Part shown: in pieces, positions 9,748-22,205 of the stretch
How the letters are laid out: every line of letters begins with the position of its first letter
How positions within the stretch are numbered: position 1 is the first letter of the stretch
Origin: Pilaira anomala
Taxonomy: Eukaryota; Mucoromycota; Mucoromycetes; Mucorales; Mucoraceae
Assembly: GCA_025716855.1 (NCBI GenBank)
Contig: JAIXMQ010000021.1
Coordinates: 310,001 to 374,000 of the forward strand
DNA: 64,000 bases
Reading direction: 5' to 3'
Notes under the pieces: model-generated
Databases searched by the model: none
Seen by the model: only the letters and a program-made list of their open reading frames with translations
Told to the model about the DNA's origin: nothing
Position numbers and translations under genes: made by a program

Positions 9748-12006
9748 ATTATTGTTTGAAATAAAAGGTAAGTTACTCAAATGTAATATAATGCAATGTT
9801 CTTTTGCTGTTTTTTTTAAAAAAAATGAATAAATTTGAGATGCCATATTTAGTACGGTATGTACTATTAAATTTGAGAAACGCGATGTTTATAACATTAA
9901 AAAAAGTATTATGGGGTTTTGTGCATTTTTTAAAAGCTAGAATTAATCACAGATATGCATTGGCATACGGCTTTATCAAAATAGTTTATAAATGAGTTTT
10001 TTTATCATGTATTGCTTAGTTCATACTGTAAATTATATATAATAATCTGATTAGACATGCGAATATGATAATTTAATAGTGTTATGAAATATCCATTTAT
10101 ACCTGACTTTTAAAGAAGTATAAAGACTCCAGTAGCTCTCTTTTTTATATATGTAGTAATGATGATGATTAATTCTTTGGTTCTTTCGTTATGTTCCATT
10201 GTGTTGCTATTGTTATTTCTTTTTATTTAGTACCTACCGGTGTAGATACAATACATTAGGCTGATTACAACCGAAGGCATATCGAGGATAGAAGGATGGA
10301 ATGATTTTCATTTTAACTACCTCTCTGATTTTGTGAAGACTAGAATATGTTTCTTTTAGACGTTGGATTTAGAAAAGAAAACGAATTTTTATTGAGCGTA
10401 GTTTTTCAATAACTTCCACTTACTAACATATAAACTTTTGAAAAAAAAAATAGATTGGATGTAGATTATTATAATTACCTTCATATTTAAAGTATATTTA
10501 TAATTGACAGCTTTTTTATTGAAGGGATAAATAATAAAAATTTCCACCATGTTGTATTCTAAGCGATTACTACAATTGTAAGAATACCCAAATAATCTAA
10601 AAAGATATACTTACCATTTTCATAATCATCATTTGAATTAACTTCTTTTTCATTATTGTTTATATTTCAATATTATTACAGGTGTTCAATCTAAATATTT
10701 ATGCTAACTTAATTTTTATAGTAAAAATATGTTTTGTAATACCGTGAAAAATAATATAATACTTCTATTTATTTAAACGTTTACATTAAAGTGTTGACAT
10801 AATCTAAAGAAAGTTATATTATTTATCAATAATAAAACAATTGTGAAAAATACGTATGATAAAAAAATAAGCTCACACCAGAGATTGAACCCAGGGCGTA
10901 CGCGTGAAATTTAAGCGCTTTACCAATTAAGCCATGGGCATTTAAAATTTCTTCCAAATTTATAGTCTTATTTATACGTATATATTTATTTTGATCGTCA
11001 CATGATATTCACGTGATATAAGATAGGTTAAACAACGATCCTTATTACTTTACTTCAAATGATATAAATAAATAAATGAAAAAGTAACAAGTCAGTGGTC
11101 AGAGTGCAATGAGCAACTAAATAAAAAGAGGTCTTTTTTATAAAGACTTAAGAATAATGTGAATAATATTAATGTAAAATTAAAATAATACGGGTAATTT
11201 ATTATAATCATATTATAAACATTAATAACATAATAACGCAATCTAATTCTAAACCTGAAAGGTCGACCCACAGCCTAGGTGTAATACATGTACCAGAGAT
11301 GATAGTCTGGGTGTCGTGTATTTTTTATTTTTCAATCGTTTATAGCGCATACCTATCTAAAATCGTTTTTATTACATCATCTACTGCTAGTTAACGGGTC
11401 AGATCGCATATTACAGACTTTGGTACAAAGCAATCCAGAAATATTCATCACTTTCAATATGAAATTACATAGAAGTATTATGCATCGACCGTTATTTGAT
11501 TTTCAGTGAATGTAAAATTAATTTTCAAAAATAAAACAAGAACCGCTTCCTACGCCATCATAAATAATATACTAAATACAAATAACTAAATGATTAAAAT
11601 TGACACATAGAATATATATGTACATATATTTTTTAAATAAAACTGGCAACAGAGACAATATATAAAGAAGAATTCAACACTGCTTTTTATTTAATCTTGG
11701 AAAGTGAGGTGTTTGTCATATTTGATTTGGGTGACAGACAACCTAAGTTAAAGTTAAAGTATCTCATGAATATGGCACTGTATTCTTTATCTTTCAAACA
11801 AAATATTTGTAAAAAAAAAAATAATCAAGTTGAAAGTCATTGCAATAACCACATAATAGTTTTTATAAACCGTTATGTCACTCTTATTTATTCAATATAT
11901 AAAATTGCCATTTTTGTTCTCTCTCAGTTTTCATGCTTACCTTTGTGTTGTGTTATACTTACTCCTTTTTTTTATTTTTATTTTTATTTTTTTTTACTTT
12001 TTTCGT
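9748..12006. other. Non-coding interior of the KDZ element
   Basis: This AT-rich spacer lies between the plus-strand genes and the minus-strand transposase 3' end. Apart from the tRNA-like sequence at 10871-10939 I see no supported gene. Frames near 9804-9995 and 11697-12104 are short and of low information content. Confidence 0.4.
10871..10939 (-). tRNA. tRNA-like sequence (degenerate; probably a pseudo-tRNA or SINE head)
   Basis: On the minus strand there is an A-box-like TGGCTTAATTGG, a D-stem GCTT/AAGC, a B-box-like GGGTTCAATC with a T-stem held largely by G-T pairs, a 6-of-7 acceptor pairing (GCCCATG with TGTGAGC) and a downstream T run that could terminate polymerase III. The putative anticodon loop ATTTCAC would give anticodon TTC (Glu), but the anticodon stem does not pair, and spacing between acceptor and D-stem is one or two bases short. 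It is therefore likely a decayed copy rather than a working tRNA. Confidence 0.4.
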
Positions 12007-15000
12007 TTAATCTTCTTCCAAATCGGAATCATCAGATGAAGCATCTCCTTCTTCAACAACCAACAGATCTTCACCTGCTACACTATCCATCATGTAGTCC
12101 ATAGTACTGAGTAAAGGTAGTACAGAGTACTCCTCTTCACGCTCGAACTCTTCAATTGTAGGATCTGCTTGAATACGTCCGAACGTAAAGAGGGACCTTT
12201 TCTTCCACTTTTTGTTGGCTTCAATTTTTTTTTCCACGCAACTGGCAAGGCCCTTGTTGGCCCTTGTTGAAGGACGACCTTCTATCTCCAGCTTGGCTTC
12301 CTCCCAAGACTTTGCTTCATTTGTAATGAAGAGGTGCAGATTGTTAAGCTCACGCTATTATGAAAGAAGTTAATTTAAAATGAGTTAAGAACATACTGTG
12401 CTCAAGACATGTAATATAGCTTACCCTAACAATCATGCGTTCCTCTTCGGCAACTCTAAGCTCCATGACCATGTTGGCAATACCACTAGGGGAGACACCC
12501 CAAAAACTATCTTGTGGATCCACCACTTTTGCCCAGGAAAGAAGGTCTTGAGCTAATGGTATGATAAGCCTTTGTGTTAGTAATTGATATACGTATATAA
12601 TGATAATTTATTCGCAACTTACGAAACTCTTTGTTGTACAACTTAATGAGATCCTCAAGACGCTTCTTTTGTAAACCCAAAGCAATGGTGTGTCTACCCG
12701 CCAGTTTTGTGCCTAAAAAAAAAAGAAAGCTTTAAATTCTGTATTTCATTTGCAGTGTCAATTTTACTCACCAACATGGCCTTGTTTGTGCAGCTTGTTG
12801 AAGGTGTTGTTATAGGCCCATACATTTGAACGTATGGCCTCTTTAAACAACACCTTCTTCCTTTCGACAAACTGTTCCCATAAACAACAGGTTGCATTGA
12901 ACGTGGTTTCGTTCAATGCGTCATGGTCGTAAAGAACGAAACCAGGGAAGGACACCGATATAAACTCCCTCATTCTGTTTAATTCTTTCACCATTTTGTT
13001 CAGCTGAGAGCAGAAAAAGGTTTCACCAGCAACAGTGACGGAAGAAGACCGGTCATAGTCAGAAAAGGCCAACCTTGGTTCAGCAATTGTCTGAAATTGG
13101 GCTAAATATATCCTACAATATTAAACACGGTTAGTTATTTGTTATTTTCTATGAAAACATAATCATAATACGCTACCCAAATCTCCAAACAATTGCTTGT
13201 ATAAGATAATACCTGCTTACTGGGCCATATTCAGCAGGTAAATCTGACCATATCTTGTTACATGATTTACCAAGGCTGACCTTTCTCAACGCCTCTGTCC
13301 AAGCTTGGAATTCGGATTCCCGCTGTGCGTGGCTCACGCCTTGCAGCTCACGTTCTTTTAATGCAACTATTGCTGTAGCGTTATCAAATCTCTTTAATAA
13401 CGCCTCAGCTTTTAAATTTAGAAAAAGTTAAACGATCACATTAGCTATATATATTAAAGCTATTTTTTATGTACTTACCAATGTTCATCTTTTTGGCCTC
13501 ATTTCGGTAGCGAATAGCCTGGCCAAGAACGAGCTTCCGGTTGGACTGAAGCATTGAACGTGTGAGCTTCACAAAAGGATTAAGGTCGGCCCATAAACGT
13601 TCAGTTGCCTCACCGTCCGTTCGCCCGAACTCAACCAGGTTACGAGGGTTGTACTTGGCTTGGCAAGAAAGAACATGAGCATATGCATGAAATATTGGCA
13701 CAGCCAATCTCCCTTTTAAACCCTTGTCTAAAAAGTGTTGCTAATACAAAAAAAAAAAAGTTAGTACAATCTATAATACAGTTTAATCAATTAACATATT
13801 ACCTTGAAGCTGTTTGCGAACAGGCAGGCAATGTCATACATGACATTGACCTTGCCTGCCGGCATTTCCTCCCCAGGAAACATGTTTTTTAAAACCGACA
13901 GAGGGTACTTAAGACTATAATAAAAAACAGGTTAGCTTAATAATAGTAACAGAAATCGGCACTAATATAGATATTATCCATACCCCTCTGCCGAGTCCAT
14001 ATCTACAACTTTATGGACTATTTCATGTCTTGCACATAACGAAGCAAATAGTCCCGTCACAGGGTGCTGGAATCTTCTTCTGGCACCGGTACCAGCAGCC
14101 CTGAAATCATGTTCGTTTGCAATAGCCTAGATCATAAGATTAGAAAACTGTAAAGCCCTTTCTTTCAAAACAATTGACTTACATCCTGGGGCGGAGCTTC
14201 GCTTTGGAAGGCATCAACTTCCTCCTTCTTCACCCAAAGTTCGTCAATTGATGCGACGGTATTGGAAGCATCAATTTCGGTTGCCTTTCTTCTGCATTGC
14301 TGACTGAAGTTACCGTCCATTGCAATAAATCTACGGTCATCTATGCGAATGGAGGTAACCTACAAATAACAAACGTTTGGGTTAGTACAATAAAAAATGT
14401 TTATAACTTATAATCACTTACAGCAGGGCAAGCAGGGCAATCGTAGCATTGATCTTTAATGCCGGCTTCCTTCAAGACTTCTTGATCCACGGCCAGCTTG
14501 AACTTGGCGTACATGTACAGAACAGATCTGCACATGTCTTCGAAAAGATAGCTCTATTTAAAAGATATAATAATTAATTCCTTCGAAGAAAAAAAAATCT
14601 TTAAGACTTGTAAAAAAGAAACCTTTTCAGCCTGCTCTTGCATTTCGTTGTAAAGGCTTGTGATGCCTTGACCTGAGGCCTTCAAGGTGTTTCTAACCTT
14701 CTCGAAAAACTTGAGAAGGCCAAACGAGAAGGCTGTTGTTGGCTGCTTGGGAGAAGATGGGAATAATCCCATGGTAACCAAGACCTCAGGTAAGCTGAGG
14801 CAGCTACAATAAGCCACCTCCACATCCTTTACGCCTAAAAGATATAAAATAATTAGTGTTATACTTTAATGATTCCAAAAATTAGCAAGTGTTTACCGTT
14901 AAAGAAGTACACTTTAATTCTACTCATCTTTTCAAAAGGTACTTCACAGTCTTCACAGGAAAAGGGCTCGACAAAGCTGGTAGCAATGACAGGCTCTCCC

Positions 15001-15536
15001 AAGCGGCCTAACTGTTCAAAATAGCACTTGACGAGCTTGCTCATCATGCTTCCCCAAGTGTTTACTACCTGAGCCTGACTTGCTGGTTGATAAGCTTGCT
15101 GGTCAGAAAGATCATCGCCTCCGTCAAAAGTGTCATCATCAAATTGAAAAGGGTTTTCAATAACACCTCCTTCTGTTCCTTCAGGGATTTCTTCAAGAAT
15201 TTCTTCAGGGACAGGCACATCCTCAGTTTCTTCGAGGATAGCCTCATCTTCAACAATTTCTTCTTGGTAGATACTCACGGCTAAAGAAGGAATCGTAGGA
15301 AGAAGTTCTGCTTCGGCTTCTCTAGCTTCTTGTATAAGCCATTCTCTATCAGTTACAAGGTCAATACTAGTTACATCGGTTTCAGGATCATACGACAGAA
15401 TGTTTCGTGCTCTAGCGTAAGCATCTGCTTCCTCGAGTCTCTTACGTTGGTTTTTTACTTTTTTGACTCTCGCTATTTCATCTGGAGTAGGTTTACTGTT
15501 TTTTTTAGATCTGGTTTTAGGAATAATTTTAAACAT
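12007..15536 (-). CDS. KDZ transposase
   Basis: Twelve exons join in frame to about 938 residues: 14897..15536, 14623..14834, 14422..14553, 14183..14359, 13984..14126, 13803..13914, 13479..13740, 13177..13408, 12772..13112, 12623..12712, 12425..12552, 12007..12354. An acidic N-terminus is followed by a cysteine-cluster region (FSCEDCEVPF, AYCSCLSLPE, CPACPA). The RNase H-like core then shows FIAMDGNF (Asp about 343), MYDIAC (Asp about 462) and FHAYAHVLSCQAKYNPR followed by GRTDGEATERLW (about 512-522). These are the family's catalytic signatures. The C-terminus is acidic. The enzyme should cut and paste the surrounding element. All splice phases match and no stop interrupts it, so it looks active. 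ATGs further upstream exist but lie in low-complexity sequence. Confidence 0.9.
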
Positions 15537-15682
15537 AATTAGTAACGAGTGATTTTTGAAGTAAATGTATACAAGGGTAAAAGGAATTGAGACTTTTGTA
15601 CGCTCTATTATGACGCTTTCATTGAAGTGCCGCAATAAAAAAATTGAAAACATTGAAAACATTGAAAAAATTGTGAGCAATT

Positions 15683-15761
15683 TTACCTAATTAGATACAA
15701 AAAAAAGCGTTTAATCGGACCTAATTTGGTTCAATATTTCACAATATATTGCGTGGGGCTG
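15683..15761 (-). repeat. Right terminal inverted repeat of the KDZ element
   Basis: Read on the minus strand it begins CAGCCCCACGC and contains GAACCAAATTAGGTCC at about 15717-15732 and CTAATTAGGTAAAA further in, matching the left end. It lies about 150 bp upstream of the transposase start, so it may also hold that gene's promoter. Confidence 0.7.
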
Positions 15762-15940
15762 CTAAAAATACACTTTTCCCTCCTTTTCCGACGATTTGAT
15801 TGGCTCAAAGTTTTTTTCGCTAAAACAAAAAAATCATGTCTATAATACCTCGTTTTTCTTTATCAAAAAGACTAATTAAGGCCAGTAAACACACATAGTG
15901 TAGTGTAAGACTTTACTGTCGTAATGCAATGATAATTGCC
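15762..15940. repeat. Palindromic repeat copy A, right part with terminal repeat
   Basis: It starts with the second CTAAAAAT duplication (15762-15769) and continues with the sequence seen at 62026-62085 in copy B (ACACTTTTCCC...GATTTGATTGGCTC). It ends in the terminal motif GACTAATTAAGG.CAGTAAACACACATAGTGTAG (about 15866-15901), which is the inverse of the left end near 4300 and of 63930-64000. Confidence 0.7.
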
Positions 15941-16462
15941 AAAGGGATTATCTTTTTCTAAAAAAAAATGGGTGATTTGGGGGGGGGGGAATGGGTGGGT
16001 GATAGAGTTTCTTGTGTATTAGCAAATCTAGGTGGTTGATGTTTAATGGCTACATATTATCTTATAAGATAAGTGAATAAAAATAAATTACCAGAACTAG
16101 GAAAACTTAGTTTATACTCGGTTGCGACGAAGTACAAAGTCTTAACTTGACGAAGTTAAAAGCAGTATGTAGGAGGACCGAATGAAATTCGGCGCACAAA
16201 CACTAGCTTTTTTAGAGCAGACTTAATTGTAAACTCTATACTATTTTTGAGCTTTGAAGCTCCAGTATGGTTTATAAAATCATTTGCCTTGGAGATAGAG
16301 ACGAAGCAGCAAGTTTTTTTTTTTTAAATAAATAGCCTTTTTTTTTCTTTTACATATACCTACCTTTTATGTTTCAGGAAGGTAGCATATGTTTCAATCA
16401 TATAAGCTTGGAAATGGTTCTGACATGAAGACATGCAAATATGCGTGCCTTCAGTAGTTAAA

Positions 16463-16502
<40 letters not shown>

Positions 16503-17048
16503 TATACAGTCTGGGAGACCTGTATTATGTAAGTGTTTACTCAGTTGATAAATACCCAGATTGCTGCTCATTTTTTATTTCAAAATTTTGTTTACATACT
16601 TGTCTTCTAATTTGACATTTAATTACTTTCTGGTTTTCGTACACTAAGTTCTCACATGTGCTTGTATCATTCTATTTATTCTGTATACAATCTCTTAAGT
16701 AGAGCTTACAAAGGTGTCGAATTTTAGAAGATTTTCACAGAGTAAATATTGTGAAGGTTTAAGTATGCGTTTAATAATATGGACCTATTTCTAGATTCAA
16801 ACAATATCTAAGATTTCTTTGAAGTGGCCTTAAGTTACGGTTTTGACGTTTAGGAAAACAGAATTTATCAAGAATAAGGTTATGATCCATACTGATTTAT
16901 CTTTTTTGTTTTTGTTTGAAGCAATCCAGTCGCGTTTTATCTTCTCAGAGTAAAGTACGCGTTTTTTTGTGACGTTCCTTATAACAAAAAAGAAAAAAAA
17001 TAAGATACAACACACATATTCCCTACCTCTTTTCTACCTTATAACACA
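15941..17048. other. Intergenic region upstream of YCG1 with (TA)n microsatellite
   Basis: It holds a poly-G run near 15982, and a (TA)n run of about 17 units at roughly 16466-16500. No coding frame is convincing; 16433-16615 is mainly the translated microsatellite. The promoter of the condensin gene must lie near its right end. Confidence 0.45.
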
Positions 17049-19698
17049 ATGCCAGTACAGACCAATACAAGACGAAACACCAAGAAAAAGAATGATACTA
17101 ACATTCTAGAGCAATCGACCCTGAAGAAAACCGAAACTCTTTCTACTTTATCAACCGTTGTTTCTGAAATATTTATGGACGCTCAAAGACCCAATGAACA
17201 TTTAAGAAGTGATTCGATTCGTTTGAGAAACGTTCAGTTAGCCTGTTGTCTCAATTCACCTCGTTTAATCGGTGAAAAAGAAGATATCGATCACGAAGGA
17301 GAGAATGCTTTTATTTCTACCGTCTTTAAAAATATAAATAAAGTCTTACCCATCCGAAAGAAGGAGCCTCATGCTGACCGTATTGTTCGTTTTATTGCTG
17401 GGTTCTTACAGTATAATCAACAGAAAGGTAAAGTAGTATTACTGAAGTCCCTTAAATTTTGTTGTTAAATTTTTTTTTTGGATAGACGCTATTGCTAAAG
17501 AAGCAGCTAGAAAACTTAAGAAACGTCAAGCAAAAAAGAAAGTAAGAGCTGAATCCAGCCAAGACGAAAACGGCGATCCAATGAGCGAAGAAGAGGAAGA
17601 AGATGAAAACGAAGATATGGACGAGGACGAGGAAGATGATGATGAGATAATTGATACAGTGAGCGGAACATTTGTAGAAAAACTATTGAGACATTTATTA
17701 AGAGGATTTAATGCAAAAGGAGTATATGTTCGTACACGTTGTTGTCAAATTATTGCACTTAGTATTAGTTCAATTGGTGAAATTGAGTAAGTACTGCAAT
17801 CACTTTTTTTCTTTCTTTTTTGCTTCATGTATTCAACATGATTTTTTTTTTACAGTGAAGATCTTTACCAAGATTTGAAAACTGCCTTATTCGAGCGTAT
17901 CATGGATAAAGAAGCTTCTGTTAGAATCCAAGCTGCTACAGCTCTTTGTCGTTTACAAAGTGCGGATTCAGATGTTGATCCTGCAGATGGTAAAACAATT
18001 ATTCAGAAATTAATGTGGTCCTTACAATATGATCCTAGCGCGTAAGTTTTAAAGTCTGCATATAAATATATATTATGTACATTTTCTTACACGAAGAAAC
18101 ATAGTGAAGTACGTCGAGTTATTTTATTCAATATTGATCCTGTGCCCGAGACATTGCCATGTATTGTTGAAAGGGCAAGAGACGTGGACGCTGTTAATCG
18201 CAGAGTTGTTTATTTGAAGCCTTTATCCGATATTCCTGACTTCAGACTGCTCAAATCAGAACAAAGAACTCAAATCCTGAAATGGGGTTTAAACGATCGT
18301 AATCCACTTGTAAAGAAAGCAGTATCTAAAATGTTGTCTGAGAAATGGATCGGTCACGCAAACAACAATTTGATTGAGTTCTTGGAACGCTTAGAGATTA
18401 TGAAGCCTGAAGTAACTGAAGTTGCAGAATCCGTATTAAACTCATTTTTCACTGCAAGAATGGATATTGTAAATACTATTACGTTTGATGGTAAGCAATA
18501 TTTTTCTAACGTATTTTATATATGATTACCAACTTCTTTCTTTCTTTTTAATAGCTGAATTTTGGAACAATTTGACTCCAGAGAGTGCATTTTTAGCTAA
18601 AGTATTAATCAGATTTTTACAAAAGGATCATACACTTGACGAAAGATTAGACGCGATTTTACCTGAGGTCACACGCCACGTATCCAATTTAAAATACTAC
18701 AATGACTTGTATCGTTCAACTGGACCAGAAGAAAATGTTCGAGATTACGAATTCATCACTACACAAATGTTGGAAACTGCTCTTTGTTTAGATTACGCTG
18801 ACGAAGTCGGTAGAATAAAAATGTTTGAATTATTACGTGATATATTGAAATCCTGTGAGTTGTCCGAAGATCATCTCTCTAAAATCGTCCGTATCTTCCG
18901 CTTGATTTCATTAAATGAACGTGATTTTACAAGAACTATCATTGAAATCATTTCGGATATTCAGGAACAAATCACACCATTTGATAATGACGAAATGCCT
19001 GCAAAGAGATCTAGATTAGAAGGTGACTCTCAATTGGAGTTATCTCAAACTACAATTGAAACCGTAGATCTTCAACATATGGTCATTAAACTTCGATGTC
19101 TTTCTATTTGTAAACGTATGCTTGAAAATAGTCATGAGGTAATATATTAATATAGAAATTCAGATCCATTGAATGACGACTAACATATCTGGTATTAGCC
19201 TCTTATTCAAAACTCCAATTTATATGGTTTATTAAATGATTTAATTGTACCAGCAGTTCAAAACTCGGATGTTGTCTTACGGGAAGAAGGATTACACTGT
19301 TTAGGTTTATGTTGTACACTTGACAAGACGCTTGCTCAGCATAATGTAGCGCTCTTTATTCAATGTATTCGAAATGGTCACGAGGGTATTTTAAAAAAGG
19401 CAATTATAGTTTTATTTGATTTAATGTTGGCATATGGTGTCCAGAATTTGACCGCAGAAAGCCCAAACGTAAGCTTTTAACATTTACTTTAAAAAAAAAA
19501 CTAGTATTTATACCTCTCTTTATTTTAGAATGATGAAATTCGAGATGTTTTGGAGTTCTGTATTGATCATGATAATTCAGATATTCAATCAATTACAACT
19601 GAAGGGTTAGCAAAACTCATGCTTGCACAACGATTTCAAAATGATGAAGTAAAAACTTAGACACAACAAATTCTATAGGAGCTAAGGCTAACTTGTAT

Positions 19699-19735
<37 letters not shown>

Positions 19736-20626
19736 TTTTACGTTTGATGATTCTTTTATATTTCTTTCCAACAACAGATCAAGTAAATAACAAGATTCAG
19801 CAGTGTTTGACTTATTTCTTCCCAGCCTATTGTTATTCCTCAGTAGATCATCAAAACTCATTATCGAATGTTACTATACTTGCTTTAGAAGAATTATGTA
19901 ACACCTTTAGTGACCTGAAACCAGATGAGACCATGGTAAACCCTATGCAGATATCTGATATGCTCGCTGATTGGACTGATCCTCGTAAACTCGCAAAGTA
20001 AATTTTGAATCATTTGAATCGAAAATTATAGAAAAACATACTCATTTATCTCTCATATAAACACGTGTAGGATACATTTAGATAATATTACAAAAGATGA
20101 CGATAACAACTCTGATATACCAGGCAAGCTTGCTATTGAAGCATTGAATATTATCTATAATGAAGAAACCGGTTTAAAGAGAAAGACTATGTGCCATTTC
20201 GTATTAAGATTATATTTGGAAAAACAGAATATTTCTCAACTTGTAGAAATTCAAAAATTAATTCATGCAATTAATACAGTAAGTTTAATTTTTTAAAAGA
20301 AAAAAAAAAAAGAAGTTTAAATAATTATTTTTATTTAGGAACGTCCCATTAAAGAAGTATTGACTCGTAATGCAATTACAAAATTATTAAAAACTATTGA
20401 AACCATTATCGAAGAACATAACCAAGACCATGGCTTAAATCAAATAGAAAAAGCTCAGTCTGAAGAAGCACAAAGTGAAGAAGAGACTCAAACTGAAGAA
20501 ACTCAAACTGAAGAAGCTCAATCTGAAAAGGCTCAGTCTGAAGAAGATCAATCTGAAAAGGCTCAGTCTGAAGAAGAGCAAGAAGATGACGAAGCAGACG
20601 ATCAATCTGAAAGCGAAGAAGAATAG
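17049..20626 (+). CDS. YCG1: Condensin complex subunit 3 (Cnd3/YCG1, CAP-G family)
   Basis: Ten exons (17049..17427, 17486..17786, 17856..18041, 18105..18490, 18555..19138, 19199..19468, 19529..19648, 19735..19997, 20071..20278, 20339..20626) join to about 994 residues. The protein is mostly HEAT-type helical repeats with recognisable CAP-G segments (AQRPNEHLR..., RIVRFIAGFL, KGVYVRTRCCQIIALS, KEASVRIQAATALCRLQ, RRVVYLKP, LKWGLNDRNPLVKKAV). This subunit binds DNA and the kleisin in condensin, the chromosome-compaction complex. An acidic block lies near residues 155-180. The last about 65 residues are a repeated QSEEA/QTEET-like acidic tail. Intron 7 contains a run of about 32 T before its acceptor. 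Confidence 0.92.
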
Positions 20627-22205
20627 TTCATATATATTTCAACCAAGTAGATAGATTCTATTGCTTTTACAAATTAATTATTTTAATAAACTATATTACC
20701 ATTTGCATCCTTCTTTATATTTCTATCATCACCAATCTGCTTCTCTCATATAAAACAGATATTATGGAAGCCTATATCCCAGTAATTATGAACATATGAT
20801 ACGCCGGAATGACGAACAGTGTAACTAAACGTCGATTTAGATTTTTAAAAGATGAATTGACACAATAAATTTCATCTTGGTCATCCAGTGACTTCATACT
20901 TTGTTTGGAACGAGTAACAATTAATCTAATCCTAACTTTTGTAAGCAAAAAAGAAGAGGAACCTCATCAATGAAGAAGATAAATAATAGGAGTTTTAACT
21001 TTATACCGTAACTTTCATGCATTTTTACTCTTAACATACGCATAAAGTGCGAGAATAAACAAGTAAGGCTTTTAATGAAGTAATAATGTAGATTATAATT
21101 CCTTCACTATTATAAATCTTCTGACAAACCATGACGACAGAATGATGTGCGAATCATTCTGACTGAGTACAGTCAAAAAAAGACAGTTCATTGAACACAA
21201 AAAAACCGAGAAAAACATTTGCATGATTCAAATAGTATAATTCTGTAACCTTTTGATACATTCTTCTTACTAAACTATGCGCTACAGCGTGTGAGTATTA
21301 TCACCAGGGTCTCTCTGTTACACTGTACCTTTAAAAATGGTATCATCATAAAAAACTCTAAAGGGACAAATAAGAAGTAAGTAAAAAAAAAAAAAAAAAT
21401 GCATTGTATAATATGACCACAATGATCATTTTCTTTTTCGAGTATTCGGTCCATGGAAAGAAACATTTTGTCTTCTTTCCACTCTTTGATTTTTGTATAG
21501 AATAGGTTAGTATTAAAAAAGTTCAGAAATAGATACTTGGCATGAACCATATTTTTTTTTTCCAATCATGGACAGGTGAAGTAATACAAAAATGAGATAA
21601 TAAAAATGTTGGTGCCACCTTAAAACCATCAAGAAAAAAGGTACGCAATAACAATAGATAAAACTAACTATAAAGCTTGACAGGTATATTTTATTTAAGC
21701 TGATAATTTCTTATAAACATATTCTTTTTGCATAATAATGATTTACTATCCATGTCGCTAACAATTAACTGTAAATATCTTTTCTATATACCCTTTTTTT
21801 TTTAAAATAGAAATTTCATTCCGCGGAAGCTGACTATATTCATGCAACTTCTTCTAAATTCCCACTCAATAATAACGATAAAAGTCGTACCTTTTCATAG
21901 CTGATCTACGTATGATACCGAATTGAATTATGGATTTGATAAAATGTGCCTCTCTTTTTTTTTTCATTTCAAGAATATGTATACTTATCTGTGGCAACAT
22001 TACATTTTCAATTGGTTCCACAAAGATTTAACCTGAATGTTTTTATTAGTATCACTATTAGCCCTTGAGGAATATTTATTTGTGTACATATAACTATATA
22101 TATATATCCTATTTTACTAAACTAAATACAGGGTGAACCCACTTTACCCCAAAAAAATTACCTTTTAACTTATGTTATAATTTGCAAAGGAGCAAAAACA
22201 ATCAA

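Larger units (their letters stand above)
6161..15761. mobile_element. KDZ (Kyakuja-Dileera-Zisupton) DNA transposon, apparently complete
   Basis: This 9.6 kb element is bounded by imperfect inverted repeats and the 8-bp duplication CTAAAAAT. Both ends begin CA, and 29-30 bp inside each end is GAACCAAATTAGGT, followed by a second shared block around CTAATTAG. It contains an intact multi-exon KDZ transposase on the minus strand and an intact HMG-box gene on the plus strand, in tail-to-tail orientation, plus a decayed gene and a tRNA-like sequence between them. It sits inside palindromic repeat copy A. An uninterrupted paralogous site near 62020 supports the exact boundaries. The intact genes suggest a fairly recent insertion. 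Confidence 0.88.

Noticed and set aside
13180..13220. GTAAGC and GTATTA donors inside KDZ transposase exon 8
   Set aside because: Reading straight through gives SRYYLIQAIVWRFG and joins in phase to IYLAQFQT, so no intron is needed there.
21275..21565. Minus-strand frame in the gene-poor region
   Set aside because: It is F/K/I-rich and spans poly-A/T tracts, with no splice context or recognisable motif.
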